A stretch of 64,000 nucleotides of DNA from Caenimonas aquaedulcis (GCF_015831345.1 NZ_JADWYS010000001.1:3190618-3254617); one strand, 5' to 3'. Shown: positions 8,758 to 16,628, numbered from the stretch's first letter. The notes: a model not told the origin generated them from the sequence alone. Numbers and translations: made by a program.

Positions 8758-10700
8758 GCGGCCGCCTTCACGGGTGAGAAGATCTTCGTGTCCACGATGC
8801 GCAGCGTGGCGTTGACGCTGCCGGTGCGGCCGTCCTCGAACTTCACCTGCGTCTCGATGTACTGCTCGGACTTGCCGCCGTATAGCGCATCGACCAGCAC
8901 CTGGTACTTGTCGGCGATGTAGCCGCGGCGGACCTTGTTCGTGCGCGTGAGCTCGCCGTCGTCGGCGTCCAGCTCCTTGTGCAGGATGAGGAAGCGGCTC
9001 ACCTGCGAGCCCGCGAGCCGCTCGTCGGCGGCGAGGTCGGCGTTGACCTTCTCGACGCAGTCCTTGATGAGCTCGTAGACCTCGGGCTTTTGCGCGAGGT
9101 CGGTGTAGCCCGCATACGGCAGGTTGCGCCGCTCGGCCCAGTTGCCCACCGCATCGAAGTCGATGTTGATCATCGCGCACACGCGCTCGCGCCCGTCGCC
9201 GTAGGCCACGGCTTCCTTGATGTAGGGGAAGAACTTCAGCTTGTTCTCCACGTACTTGGGCGCGAACATCGCGCCGTCGTTCGCGCCGCCGCGGATGCGC
9301 CCGACGTCCTTCACGCGGTCGATGATCTTCAGGTGCCCCTGCGCGTCGAGGAAGCCCGCGTCGCTCGTGTGGTACCAGCCGTCGGCCGTCAGCACCTCGG
9401 CCGTCGCGGCCGGGTTCTTGTAGTACTCCTTGAGCAGGCCGCCCGAGCGCACGAGGATCTCCCCGTTGTCCGCGACCTTGATCTCCACGCCGTCGATCGG
9501 GATGCCGACGGTGTCGGACCTGGCCTGGTCGTCCGGCTGCAGGCAGACGAACACCGCCGTCTCGGTCGAGCCGTACAACTGCTTGAGGTTGATGCCGATG
9601 GAGCGGTAGAAGGTGAAGAGGTCCGGCCCGATCGCCTCGCCGGCCGTGTAGCCGACGCGCACGCGCGAGAAACCCAGGTTGTTGCGCAGCGGGCCGTAGA
9701 CGAAGAAGTCGCCCAGCGCGTAGAGCAGGCGGTCGGCGGCGCCCACGGGCTTGCGGTCCATCAGCGCCGGGCCGACGCGGCGCGCAACGTCCATGAAGGC
9801 GTGGAACATCCTGCGCTTGAGCCAGCCCGCGTCTTCCATGCGGATCATCACCGTGGTGAGCAGTCCCTCGAAGACGCGCGGCGGCGCGAAGTAGTAGGTG
9901 GGCCCGATCTCCTTCAGGTCGATCATCACCGTGCCGGCGGACTCGGGGCAGTTCACCACGTAGCCGCAGCACAGCCACTGCGCGTAGCTGAAGATGTTCT
10001 GCCCGATCCATGCGGGCGGCAGGTAGGCGAGCACCTCTTCGCGGTGCGTGAGCTTGTCGAACGCGGCGCCGGCACTCGCGCGGTCGAGCAGCGTGCGATG
10101 GGTGTGCACCACGCCCTTGGGGTTGCCCGTCGTGCCCGAGGTATAGAACATCGCCGCGACGTCGTCGGGCTTCGCCTGCTCGAGGCGGGCCTTGAAGAAG
10201 CCCGGCTCGCGCGCCGCGAACTGCGCGCCGGATTGCAGCAGCGCGTCGAGCGACTGCAGGCCCGGCTCGCTGTAGTTGCGCAGCCCGCGCGGGTCATCGA
10301 AAAAGATGGCCTGCAGGCCGGGGCACTGAGCGCGTACTTCGAGCAGTTTGTCGACCTGCTCCTGGTCTTCCGCGAAGGCGAAGCGCACTTCCGCGTTGTT
10401 GAGGGGAAAGACGCATTCGGCGGCGACGGCGTCCTGGTAGAGCGGCACCGGGATCGCGCCGAGCGACTGCACCGCGAGCATCGTCGCGTACAGGCGCGGC
10501 CGGTTCGCGCCGATCAGCACCATGTGCTCGCCCGGGCGCAGCCCCGCTTCGTGCAGGCCGCAGGCGAGATGCTCGACGAGCTGCGCGAGGCCGGCCCAGT
10601 CGTGCGCGCGCCAGATGCCGTACTCCTTCTCGCGCATGGCTGCGTCGTGCGGGCGCTCCTGCGCGTGGCGCATCAGCAGTCGCGGAAACGTGGTCTCCAT
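8754..10700 (-). CDS. AMP-binding long-chain acyl-CoA synthetase family protein
   Basis: 648 residues, the length of FadD15/FAA-like synthetases. The AMP-binding core motif YTSGTTGNPKGVVHTH is near residue 190, and LYGSTETAVFVCLQ and VKDVGRIRGGANDGAMF follow in order. It would form the acyl-CoA thioester of the acid imported by the Liv transporter. It is the promoter-proximal gene of the leftward operon, divergent from the Crp/Fnr gene. With the PaaK-like enzyme at the other end, the operon has two unrelated CoA ligases, suggesting either two substrates or sequential use. Confidence 0.9.
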   Translation of the reverse strand: METTFPRLLMRHAQERPHDAAMREKEYGIWRAHDWAGLAQLVEHLACGLHEAGLRPGEHMVLIGANRPRLYATMLAVQSLGAIPVPLYQDAVAAECVFPLNNAEVRFAFAEDQEQVDKLLEVRAQCPGLQAIFFDDPRGLRNYSEPGLQSLDALLQSGAQFAAREPGFFKARLEQAKPDDVAAMFYTSGTTGNPKGVVHTHRTLLDRASAGAAFDKLTHREEVLAYLPPAWIGQNIFSYAQWLCCGYVVNCPESAGTVMIDLKEIGPTYYFAPPRVFEGLLTTVMIRMEDAGWLKRRMFHAFMDVARRVGPALMDRKPVGAADRLLYALGDFFVYGPLRNNLGFSRVRVGYTAGEAIGPDLFTFYRSIGINLKQLYGSTETAVFVCLQPDDQARSDTVGIPIDGVEIKVADNGEILVRSGGLLKEYYKNPAATAEVLTADGWYHTSDAGFLDAQGHLKIIDRVKDVGRIRGGANDGAMFAPKYVENKLKFFPYIKEAVAYGDGRERVCAMINIDFDAVGNWAERRNLPYAGYTDLAQKPEVYELIKDCVEKVNADLAADERLAGSQVSRFLILHKELDADDGELTRTNKVRRGYIADKYQVLVDALYGGKSEQYIETQVKFEDGRTGSVNATLRIVDTKIFSPVKAAA

Positions 10701-10739
10701 TCGCGGGTCCTCGTGAGGGGTCGGGTGAGTGGGCGAATG

Positions 10740-10798
10740 CTAGGACCGACTTTGACGCCGGGATGTCTTTGCAACGACAATCCTAGGGAATGTCCTAG
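10740..10798. promoter_or_regulatory. CTAGGA/TCCTAG repeats between the Liv operon and the Crp/Fnr gene
   Basis: The 112-base divergent gap contains CTAGGA at 10740-10745 and two direct copies of TCCTAG at 10781-10786 and 10793-10798, 12 bases apart. CTAG is usually scarce in proteobacterial DNA, so three copies in 59 bases is unusual. They are candidate operator half-sites for the adjacent Crp/Fnr regulator. They do not resemble the classical TGTGA or TTGAT half-sites. Confidence 0.4.
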
Positions 10799-10812
10799 TA
10801 GGGCTTCATCCC

Positions 10813-11541
10813 ATGTCGACCGACCTCACCCTTCACCAGCGCAGGCGTGACCCGACACCCGCCGAACTGGCGGGCATTCCCTGGCTGCGCCTCCTGAAGG
10901 GCACGGAGTACGAGCGCGCCGTGGGGCACATCAAGGTGGCCGACGCCATGCCGGGCGACTACCTCTGCCGCATCGGCCGGCCGGTGACCTACTGGTTCGG
11001 CGTGGTGGAGGGCCTGCTCAAGATGAGCAGCGACAACGCGCAGGGCCAGACCGTCACCTTCAGCGGCCTGCCGCCGGGCGGATGGTTCGGTGAGGGCACC
11101 GCGCTCAAGCGCGAGGCCTACCGCTACAACATCCAGGCGCTGCGGCGCAGCGTCGTCGCCGGCCTGCCGGTCGACACCTTCCACTGGTTGCTGGACAACT
11201 CGATCGGCTTCAACCGCTTCGTGATGAACCAGCTCAACGAGCGGCTCGCGCAGTTCATCGCGGCACGCGAGATCGACCGCATGAACAACCCGGACCTGCG
11301 CGTGGCGCGCAGCCTCGCGGCGCTTTTCAACCCGGTGCTCTTCCCCGGCGTGGGCGACGTGCTGCGCATCACGCAGCAGGAACTCGCATACCTCGTGGGC
11401 CTCTCGCGCCAGCGGGTGAACGAGGCACTGACGGCGCTGGAGGCCGCGCAGACGATCCGCGTCGAATATGGCGGCCTGCGCGTGCTCGATCTCGATGCTT
11501 TGCGGTCGAACGACTTTGCTCGAGCAGTGCATGCGGCATGA
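10813..11541 (+). CDS. Crp/Fnr family transcriptional regulator
   Basis: 242 residues. The N-terminal cyclic-nucleotide-binding-like beta roll (about 20-140) is followed by a long helix and a C-terminal HTH reading ITQQELAYLVGLSRQRVNEA. No Fnr-type cysteine cluster is visible, so an iron-sulfur oxygen sensor is unlikely, and the effector is unknown. It is transcribed away from the Liv/CoA-ligase operon and is the obvious candidate regulator of it, perhaps sensing the acid or its CoA ester. Its stop (TGA at 11539-11541) overlaps an ATG of the next open frame. Confidence 0.9.
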   Translation: MSTDLTLHQRRRDPTPAELAGIPWLRLLKGTEYERAVGHIKVADAMPGDYLCRIGRPVTYWFGVVEGLLKMSSDNAQGQTVTFSGLPPGGWFGEGTALKREAYRYNIQALRRSVVAGLPVDTFHWLLDNSIGFNRFVMNQLNERLAQFIAAREIDRMNNPDLRVARSLAALFNPVLFPGVGDVLRITQQELAYLVGLSRQRVNEALTALEAAQTIRVEYGGLRVLDLDALRSNDFARAVHAA

Positions 11542-11603
11542 AGGCTGCGTCCAAAAAAACCGCGGGCACAATCGCCCTCAACGACAGAAGAGAGATTTGC
11601 AAC

Positions 11604-12368
11604 GTGCCTGAACCATCCACCACACGGCTGAACAAGCGCATGGCCGAACTGGGGATGTGCTCCCGGCGCGAGGCCGACGACTGGATCGCGCGCGGCTGGG
11701 TGCGCGTGGACGGCCAGGTCGCGCCGATGGGGCTGCAGGTCGCGGCCGACGCCCGCATCGACGTCGACCCGAAGGCGCGCGGCCAGCAGCAGGAGCAGGT
11801 CACCATCCTGCTGAACAAGCCCATCGGCTACGTGAGCGGCCAGGCGGAGGACGGCTACCAGCCCGCCGTGGTGCTCGTGGAAGAGCGCAACCACTGGCGC
11901 GGCGATGCGTCGAAGACGAGGTTCGCCCCGCAACAGCTGCGCGGGCTCGCGCCGGCAGGCCGGCTGGACATCGATTCGATCGGGTTGCTCGTGCTCACGC
12001 AGGACGGGCGAATCGCGCGCCAGCTGATCGGCGAAGACAGCGGCATGGAAAAGGAATACCTGGTGCGCGTGACCTACGGCGACGTCGCCGCCGACGTGCA
12101 GTCGGCATTCCCGCGCGCGCAGCTCATGCGGCTTCGCCACGGCCTCTCGCTCGACAACCAGCCGCTCAAACCCGCGCAGGTGGATTGGCAGAACCCCGAG
12201 CAGCTTCGCTTCGTGCTGACGGAAGGCAAGAAGCGGCAGATCCGCCGCATGTGCGAGCAGGTCGGCCTGAAGGTGGTGGGCCTGAAGCGCATCCGCATCG
12301 GCCGCGTGCTGCTCGGCAACCTGCCGGTCGGACAATGGCGATACCTCGCTCCGCAAGAGCGTTTCTAG
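11604..12368 (+). CDS. 23S rRNA pseudouridine synthase, RluB/RluF type
   Basis: 254 residues from GTG at 11604. An N-terminal S4 domain (TRLNKRMAELGMCSRREADD) precedes the catalytic domain, with the active-site motif GRLDIDSIGLLVLTQDG carrying the catalytic Asp, and EGKKRQIRRMCEQVGL further on. It isomerises a uridine in 23S rRNA. I prefer the GTG because it aligns with RluF N-termini and follows an AGAGAG tract. An ATG at 11538 that overlaps the crp-like stop as ATGA would add 22 basic residues. The rluF versus rluB assignment is not settled. Confidence 0.85.
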   Translation: MPEPSTTRLNKRMAELGMCSRREADDWIARGWVRVDGQVAPMGLQVAADARIDVDPKARGQQQEQVTILLNKPIGYVSGQAEDGYQPAVVLVEERNHWRGDASKTRFAPQQLRGLAPAGRLDIDSIGLLVLTQDGRIARQLIGEDSGMEKEYLVRVTYGDVAADVQSAFPRAQLMRLRHGLSLDNQPLKPAQVDWQNPEQLRFVLTEGKKRQIRRMCEQVGLKVVGLKRIRIGRVLLGNLPVGQWRYLAPQERF

Positions 12369-12377
12369 GACGGACAC

Positions 12378-13406
12378 ATGAACAAGACACTCGTGGCGAT
12401 GGCCCTGTCGGCATTGGCCTTTTGCGGTGGCGTGCACGCGCAGGGCGCGGGGGTGGTGAACGCGATCTGCAGCACCGACCAGTCCTGGTGCGAACTCGCC
12501 GCGCAGGACTTCACGCGCGCGACCGGCGTGAGGGTGCTGCAGACGCGCAAGGCAACGGGCGAGGCACTGGCGCAATTGCGCGCGGAGCAGGCCAACCCGA
12601 AGACCGACATCTGGTGGGGCGGCACGGGCGATCCGTACTACCAGGCCGCCGAGCTGGGCCTGCTCGATGCCTATCGCCCCGATTACCTCGGCGACCTGCA
12701 CGGCTGGGCGGTGCGGCAGTACGCGATGAGCCAGAACTACGTCGGCGGCTTCTACACGAGCGCGATCGGCTTCGGCTGGAACGAAGAGGTGCTCAAGACA
12801 AAGAAGCTGCCCGCGCCGAAGTGCTGGAAGGACCTGCTCGATCCGCGCTACAAGGGCGAGATCGAGACCTCGCATCCCGGCTCCAGCGGCACGGGCTACA
12901 CCATCCTCGCCGGCCTCGTGCAGATGATGGGCGAAGACCAGGCGTTCGACTACCTCAAGAAGCTTCACAAGAACATCACGCAGTACACGCGCAGCGGCAC
13001 CGCGCAGGCGCGCAGCGTGGCCAAGGGCGAGGTCGCGATCGGGGTGAGCTTCATCTTCGGCTTCGACAACGAGCGCCTGACGAACAAGTTTCCTGTCTAC
13101 GCGGCCGCCCCCTGCGAAGGCACGAGCTACGAGATCGGCGGCATTGCCCTGGTAAAGGGCGCGCGCAACCATGAGGGTGCGAAGCGCTATTACGACTGGC
13201 TGATGAGCAAGACCGGCCAGGAAGTCGGTGCGCGTGCGAACAGCCTGCAGTTCCCGGCGAACAAGACGGTGAAACTCGATCCGCGGATCCCGCCGCTGGA
13301 CAACGTGCGGCTGATCAAGTACGACTTCGAAAAATACGGGAAGGCGTCGGAGCGGCGGCGCCTGGTTGAAAAGTGGGTGAAAGAGGTGGAATCGCTGCCT
13401 CGGTAG
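12378..13406 (+). CDS. ABC transporter substrate-binding protein (Fe3+/AfuA-type fold), orphan
   Basis: 342 residues with a signal peptide (LVAMALSALAFCGGVHAQ) and a type II binding fold of the family that includes ferric, 2-aminoethylphosphonate and thiamine receptors. Recognisable motifs are NPKTDIWWGGTGDPYYQA and GEVAIGVSFIFGFD. The gene is only 9 bases after the pseudouridine synthase, but no permease or ATPase gene follows. It could serve a transporter elsewhere or provide ligand sensing to the two-component system just downstream. Ligand unknown. Confidence 0.88.
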   Translation: MNKTLVAMALSALAFCGGVHAQGAGVVNAICSTDQSWCELAAQDFTRATGVRVLQTRKATGEALAQLRAEQANPKTDIWWGGTGDPYYQAAELGLLDAYRPDYLGDLHGWAVRQYAMSQNYVGGFYTSAIGFGWNEEVLKTKKLPAPKCWKDLLDPRYKGEIETSHPGSSGTGYTILAGLVQMMGEDQAFDYLKKLHKNITQYTRSGTAQARSVAKGEVAIGVSFIFGFDNERLTNKFPVYAAAPCEGTSYEIGGIALVKGARNHEGAKRYYDWLMSKTGQEVGARANSLQFPANKTVKLDPRIPPLDNVRLIKYDFEKYGKASERRRLVEKWVKEVESLPR

Positions 13407-13430
13407 ACAGGCCATGCGAGGCGCCAACGA

Positions 13431-13580
13431 TTTTGAACGCAGAGGACGCAAAGGTTACGCAGAGGACGCAGAGGACGCAGAAGAACAGCCGAAGGGAATT
13501 CAAAAAATTCAATTGGATTTGTTTTCTTTTGTATTCCTTTTGCGTCCTCTGCGAATCCTTTGCGTCCTCTGCGTTCAAAA
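13431..13580. repeat. Palindromic GACGCAGAG-type repeat, copy 1
   Basis: A 150-base intergenic palindrome. The outermost 24 bases (13431-13454) are a perfect inverted repeat of 13557-13580. Inside, short units of the form (G/T)ACGCAGAGG recur on the left and their complements on the right, around an AT-rich centre (GAATTCAAAAAATTC). It shares unit sequence and overall design with 15997-16095 and 31871-31979. It lies between the ABC receptor gene and the two-component operon. Confidence 0.85.
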
Positions 13581-13599
13581 GCTGTAGCTTCGCCGAGAA

Positions 13600-13632
13600 A
13601 CTAATCCCCGCCTAAATCTCGCAAAATAGACT
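13600..13632 (+). promoter_or_regulatory. Candidate autoregulatory operator and promoter of the two-component operon
   Basis: ACTAAT (13600-13605), five bases, CCTAAA (13611-13616): two direct repeats with an 11-bp period, the geometry of PmrA/QseB-type response-regulator boxes. A possible -10, TAGACT, lies at 13627-13632, 15 bases from the start of the last CTAA. The same arrangement recurs at 16119-16173. Confidence 0.55.
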
Positions 13633-13660
13633 CGGTGCACCCTCCAAGAGGAAGCACCCC

Positions 13661-13879
13661 ATGTACACCCTCTCCATGCACCGCATCGCCTTCTCCGCCC
13701 TGTTCTTCGCCGCCCTGGCCGCGTTGGTCACCGGTGTCGTCGCCGCGTGGGGCATGCAGCTCAGTCCCGTGCTCGGCCTCGCGTCGCTCGTGGTGTCGGG
13801 GCTGCTCTTCTGGGGTGTCGCGGCACTCCACAATGCCGTGCGCGAGGCCCGCTGGGACGCGGGCCAGCGACTTCGCTAG
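13661..13879 (+). CDS. Small membrane protein of unknown function leading the two-component operon
   Basis: 72 residues with two hydrophobic segments (FSALFFAALAALVTGVVAAW and VLGLASLVVSGLLFWGVAAL) and a charged C-terminus (HNAVREARWDAGQRLR). AGGAAG lies 7 bases before the ATG. It sits between the candidate promoter and the response regulator, 10 bases before the latter, so it is probably the first gene of that operon. I do not recognise the family; a small kinase-interacting membrane peptide is one possibility. Confidence 0.6.
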   Translation: MYTLSMHRIAFSALFFAALAALVTGVVAAWGMQLSPVLGLASLVVSGLLFWGVAALHNAVREARWDAGQRLR

Positions 13880-13889
13880 TCCCCACCGC

Positions 13890-14585
13890 ATGAGAGTCCT
13901 GCTGGTCGAAGACGACGAGATGATCGGCCAGAGCCTGAAGCAGGCCCTGGGCGCGAACGGCTGGTCGGTCGACTGGGTCAAGGACGGCCTGCTGGCGCAA
14001 AGCGCGCTCGGCGACGGCGGCTACGCCTGCGTGCTGCTCGACCTCGGCCTGCCCAAGCGCGACGGCATCGAAGTCCTGCGCAAGGCGCGCAGCCTCGGCG
14101 ACCACACGCCCGTGCTCGTGCTCACCGCGCGCGACGGCATCGACGACCGCATCACCGGCCTGGACATCGGCGCCGACGACTACCTCGTCAAACCCTACGA
14201 ATTCCGCGAGCTGCTCGCGCGCATGCGCGCGGTGATCCGCCGGCGCGACGGCAGCGCGCACTCGGTGATCGGCGGCACGGGCGTGCAGCTGGACCTCACC
14301 ACGCGCGAAGTGCTGGTGCAGGGCGAGCGCTCGCAACTCTCGGCGCGCGAATTCGCGCTCCTGCACGCGCTGCTCGAGCGGCCCGGCGCGATCCTCTCGC
14401 GCGACCAGCTCGAATCGCGCATCTATGGCTGGGGCGAGGAAGTGAGCAGCAACGCGGTGGACGTCCTCATTCACGGCATGCGCCGGAAGCTCGGCGCCGA
14501 CACGATCCGCAATGTGCGCGGCCTGGGCTGGCGCATCGCCGCGACGGCGACGCCGGCCGCATCGGCGGAGGGCACCGCATCGTGA
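13890..14585 (+). CDS. OmpR-family response regulator, QseB/PmrA-like
   Basis: 231 residues from ATG at 13890. The receiver domain has the acidic pocket ED-D at 7-9, phospho-acceptor Asp51 (VLLDLGLP) and Lys101 (YLVKPYEF). The winged-helix domain ends with SNAVDVLIHGMRRKLG and IRNVRGLGWRIA, very close in pattern to QseB. It overlaps the kinase gene. I chose this start because the longer frame upstream overlaps the small membrane protein out of frame. Direct-repeat CTAA boxes upstream suggest it activates its own operon. Confidence 0.93.
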   Translation: MRVLLVEDDEMIGQSLKQALGANGWSVDWVKDGLLAQSALGDGGYACVLLDLGLPKRDGIEVLRKARSLGDHTPVLVLTARDGIDDRITGLDIGADDYLVKPYEFRELLARMRAVIRRRDGSAHSVIGGTGVQLDLTTREVLVQGERSQLSAREFALLHALLERPGAILSRDQLESRIYGWGEEVSSNAVDVLIHGMRRKLGADTIRNVRGLGWRIAATATPAASAEGTAS

Positions 14586-15973
14586 TGCGCTTCCACGCCG
14601 AGCCGATCGCCCGCCAGCACGCGCGCTTCAACGTCTTTCCCGAAGGCAGGCTGTGCTCGCTGCGGCGGGCGATGCTGTTGTGGCTGGTTCCGCTCTTCCT
14701 GGTCGTGGGCGCGGCGTCCGCCGCGTTCTCGTACTTCAGTTATTGCCGCATGGTCGGCGAATTCATGGACGACCAGATGCAGCAGCTCGGCCAGTCCATC
14801 GCGGCGCAGGGCGAGCACATGGTGCCGCCGGCGCAGTCGGCCGAGCGCATCCGCGACTGGGGCGCCTACGTCGTGCAGGTGTGGACGCCGGACGGGCGGC
14901 TCCAGGCGACCTCATGGGCGCCGCTCGCCGCGCCGCTGCAGGCCGAAACGGGCTTTCACGACGTGACCGCGAGCGACGCGCGATGGCGTCTCTACACGTC
15001 TCCACCTGGGGGGCCCGGCAAGCGGCAGGTGCAGATTTTCCAGAGCGAGGCGTTTCGCGACACCCTGGCGGCCGAACGCGCAGCCTCGGCCCTCGCGCCG
15101 GTGCTGATCCTGCTGCCCTTGTCGATCCTCGTGCTGTGGCTGCTGTCGGGTGCGATGTCGCGCGCGGTGCAGGACATCGGCCGCGAGGCGCAGCAGCAGG
15201 ACCTCAATTCGCCGCAGGGCCTGTCGACGGACCGCGTGCCCGCGGAACTGCGGCCCATGGTGGTGTCGTTCAACATGCTGCTGTCGCGGCTGCGCGAATC
15301 GTTCGCCATGAAGCGCCGCTTCGTTCAGGACGCCGCGCATGAACTTCGAACGCCGCTTACCGCCGTCGCGCTGCAGCTGGAAAACGTGCGCCGCGACATG
15401 CCCGATGGCGCGTGCCAGCAAAGCTTCGCGCAGCTCGAGGCCGGCGTGCAGCGCGCGCAACGGCTGGTGGACCAGCTCCTGAAACTCTCGCGCCAGGAGG
15501 CGCCGGTGGTGGACGCGGACACCACGCTCGACCTGCAGGCGCAACTGACGGAAAGCATTGGCGCGCTGATCGCCCTGGCGGACCAGCGTGGCATCGACCT
15601 GGGCCTGGTGGCCGACGAGAACGCGCGCCCGGTCACCTTGAAGTGTTCGGCGAGCGACCTGCGCAGCGTGGTGGACAACCTCATCGAGAACGCGTTGCGC
15701 TACACCCCGCCGGGCGGCGTCGTCGACGTGCGCCTCGTCACGAACGAAGCGACGCCCGCGATCGAAGTCATCGACACGGGCCCCGGCATCCCCGAGGACA
15801 TGCTCCCGCGCGTGTTCGACCGCTTCTTCCGCGTGCCGGGCAGCACCGTGAACGGCAGCGGCCTGGGCCTCGCGATCGCGCAAGCCGCGGCGGAGCGCTG
15901 CGGCCTGCGCATCGTGCTGCGCAACCGCACGGACCGCAGCGGCCTCATCGCGCGCGTCGAAGCGGCGCGCTGA
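14582..15973 (+). CDS. Sensor histidine kinase, QseC-like
   Basis: 463 residues. TM1 lies at about 30-52 (LLWLVPLFLVVGAASAAF) and TM2 at about 165-187 (VLILLPLSILVLWLLSGAM), leaving a periplasmic sensor of roughly 110 residues. Next come the H box VQDAAHELRTPLTAVALQL, N box DNLIENALRYTPPGG, G1 VIDTGPGIP and G2 GSGLGLAIAQAAAE, all intact. GTG at 14582 or ATG at 14585 overlaps the response-regulator stop, and GGAGGG lies just upstream, so the pair is coupled. The signal is unknown. Confidence 0.93.
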   Translation: MMRFHAEPIARQHARFNVFPEGRLCSLRRAMLLWLVPLFLVVGAASAAFSYFSYCRMVGEFMDDQMQQLGQSIAAQGEHMVPPAQSAERIRDWGAYVVQVWTPDGRLQATSWAPLAAPLQAETGFHDVTASDARWRLYTSPPGGPGKRQVQIFQSEAFRDTLAAERAASALAPVLILLPLSILVLWLLSGAMSRAVQDIGREAQQQDLNSPQGLSTDRVPAELRPMVVSFNMLLSRLRESFAMKRRFVQDAAHELRTPLTAVALQLENVRRDMPDGACQQSFAQLEAGVQRAQRLVDQLLKLSRQEAPVVDADTTLDLQAQLTESIGALIALADQRGIDLGLVADENARPVTLKCSASDLRSVVDNLIENALRYTPPGGVVDVRLVTNEATPAIEVIDTGPGIPEDMLPRVFDRFFRVPGSTVNGSGLGLAIAQAAAERCGLRIVLRNRTDRSGLIARVEAAR

Positions 15974-15996
15974 TCTCTCCTGGCGTCTCAAGTCAA

Positions 15997-16095
15997 GGAC
16001 GCAGAATTCGCAGAAGTGACGCAGAACTGAATTCAGAAAATCCAATTGAATTTTTCTGGGCTTCCTTCTGCGTAACCTCTGCGATTTCTGCGTCC
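15997..16095. repeat. Palindromic GACGCAGAG-type repeat, copy 2
   Basis: A 99-base palindrome directly after the kinase gene. The left arm begins GGACGCAGAATTCGCAGA; the right arm ends with its near-complement, GATTTCTGCGTCC. The centre is AT-rich and self-complementary (GAAAATCCAATTGAATTTTTC, one base interrupted). With copy 1 it brackets the two-component operon. Confidence 0.85.
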
Positions 16096-16118
16096 AAAAA
16101 AGGGATGACACGCACACC

Positions 16119-16173
16119 GCTAACCCCCACCTAAGTCAACGCTAAGGCTCGCCTAAATCCCCCCGCCTACAGT
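16119..16173 (+). promoter_or_regulatory. Four-box direct-repeat operator and promoter of the secreted-protein gene
   Basis: CTAA occurs at 16120, 16131, 16142 and 16153, exactly 11 bases apart, each within a hexamer (GCTAAC, CCTAAG, GCTAAG, CCTAAA) and separated by five bases. A possible -10, TACAGT, is at 16168-16173, 15 bases from the start of the last CTAA, identical to the spacing upstream of the two-component operon. This fits activation by an OmpR-family regulator bound over the -35 region. Confidence 0.6.
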
Positions 16174-16260
16174 GAGATCACGGTTGGTGCTTGAAGAAGA
16201 AAACAAGCTGCAACCGCAAACAGGTTGTTTGTCATTCACTCACTGAAAGGTCTCATCATC

Positions 16261-16551
16261 ATGAACTCCAAAGCCATCCTCGCCATCGCCGCTTTCGCCG
16301 CTGTCGCTTCCGTGGGCGCCCGCGCCGACGAAGCCGACGCTTCGCAATACGGCGTGCAATTCCAGGGCAGCCGCACCCGTGCGGAAGTCATGGCCGAAGC
16401 CGCCACCGTCGCCCGTACGCGCAGCGTCGAGCCCGCAGGCTCGCGCGTCGCCGCGCAAGTGAAGTCCACCGTCGACAGCAAGGCCGTGCGTGCGGAAGCC
16501 GCGCAAGCCCTGCGCCTCGGCCAGATCTCCTCGGGCGAAGGCAACAGCTGA
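16261..16551 (+). CDS. Small secreted protein, DUF4148-like
   Basis: 96 residues. A signal peptide (KAILAIAAFAAVASVGARA) is followed by a short polar, helical mature part with TRAEVMAEAATVARTRS, similar to the RAEV-x-AE pattern of DUF4148 exported proteins of Burkholderiales. GAAAGG lies upstream of the ATG; 12 further in-frame upstream codons lack a ribosome site. The four-box operator upstream suggests control by the adjacent QseB-like system. Function unknown. A bidirectional terminator follows. Confidence 0.8.
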   Translation: MNSKAILAIAAFAAVASVGARADEADASQYGVQFQGSRTRAEVMAEAATVARTRSVEPAGSRVAAQVKSTVDSKAVRAEAAQALRLGQISSGEGNS

Positions 16552-16583
16552 TCCCTGTTGTTCCGGTTGTCTCCTCCAGATGC

Positions 16584-16609
16584 AAAAAGCGCCCCTCCGG
16601 GCGCTTTTT
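16584..16609. terminator. Bidirectional Rho-independent terminator
   Basis: AAAAA, GCGCCC, loop CTCC, GGGCGC, TTTTT. It works in both directions between the secreted-protein gene (plus) and the small gene at 16629-16865 (minus). Confidence 0.9.
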
Positions 16610-16628
16610 GTTTGGGGAGACGGAAAGA

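Noticed and set aside
13431..13580. Palindromic repeat considered as a transposon end or MITE insertion
   Set aside because: No target-site duplication or transposase is visible; kept as an intergenic repeat family instead.
13410..13620. Two small overlapping open frames over palindrome copy 1 (87 and 80 codons)
   Set aside because: They translate the GACGCAGAG units themselves and have no start signals.
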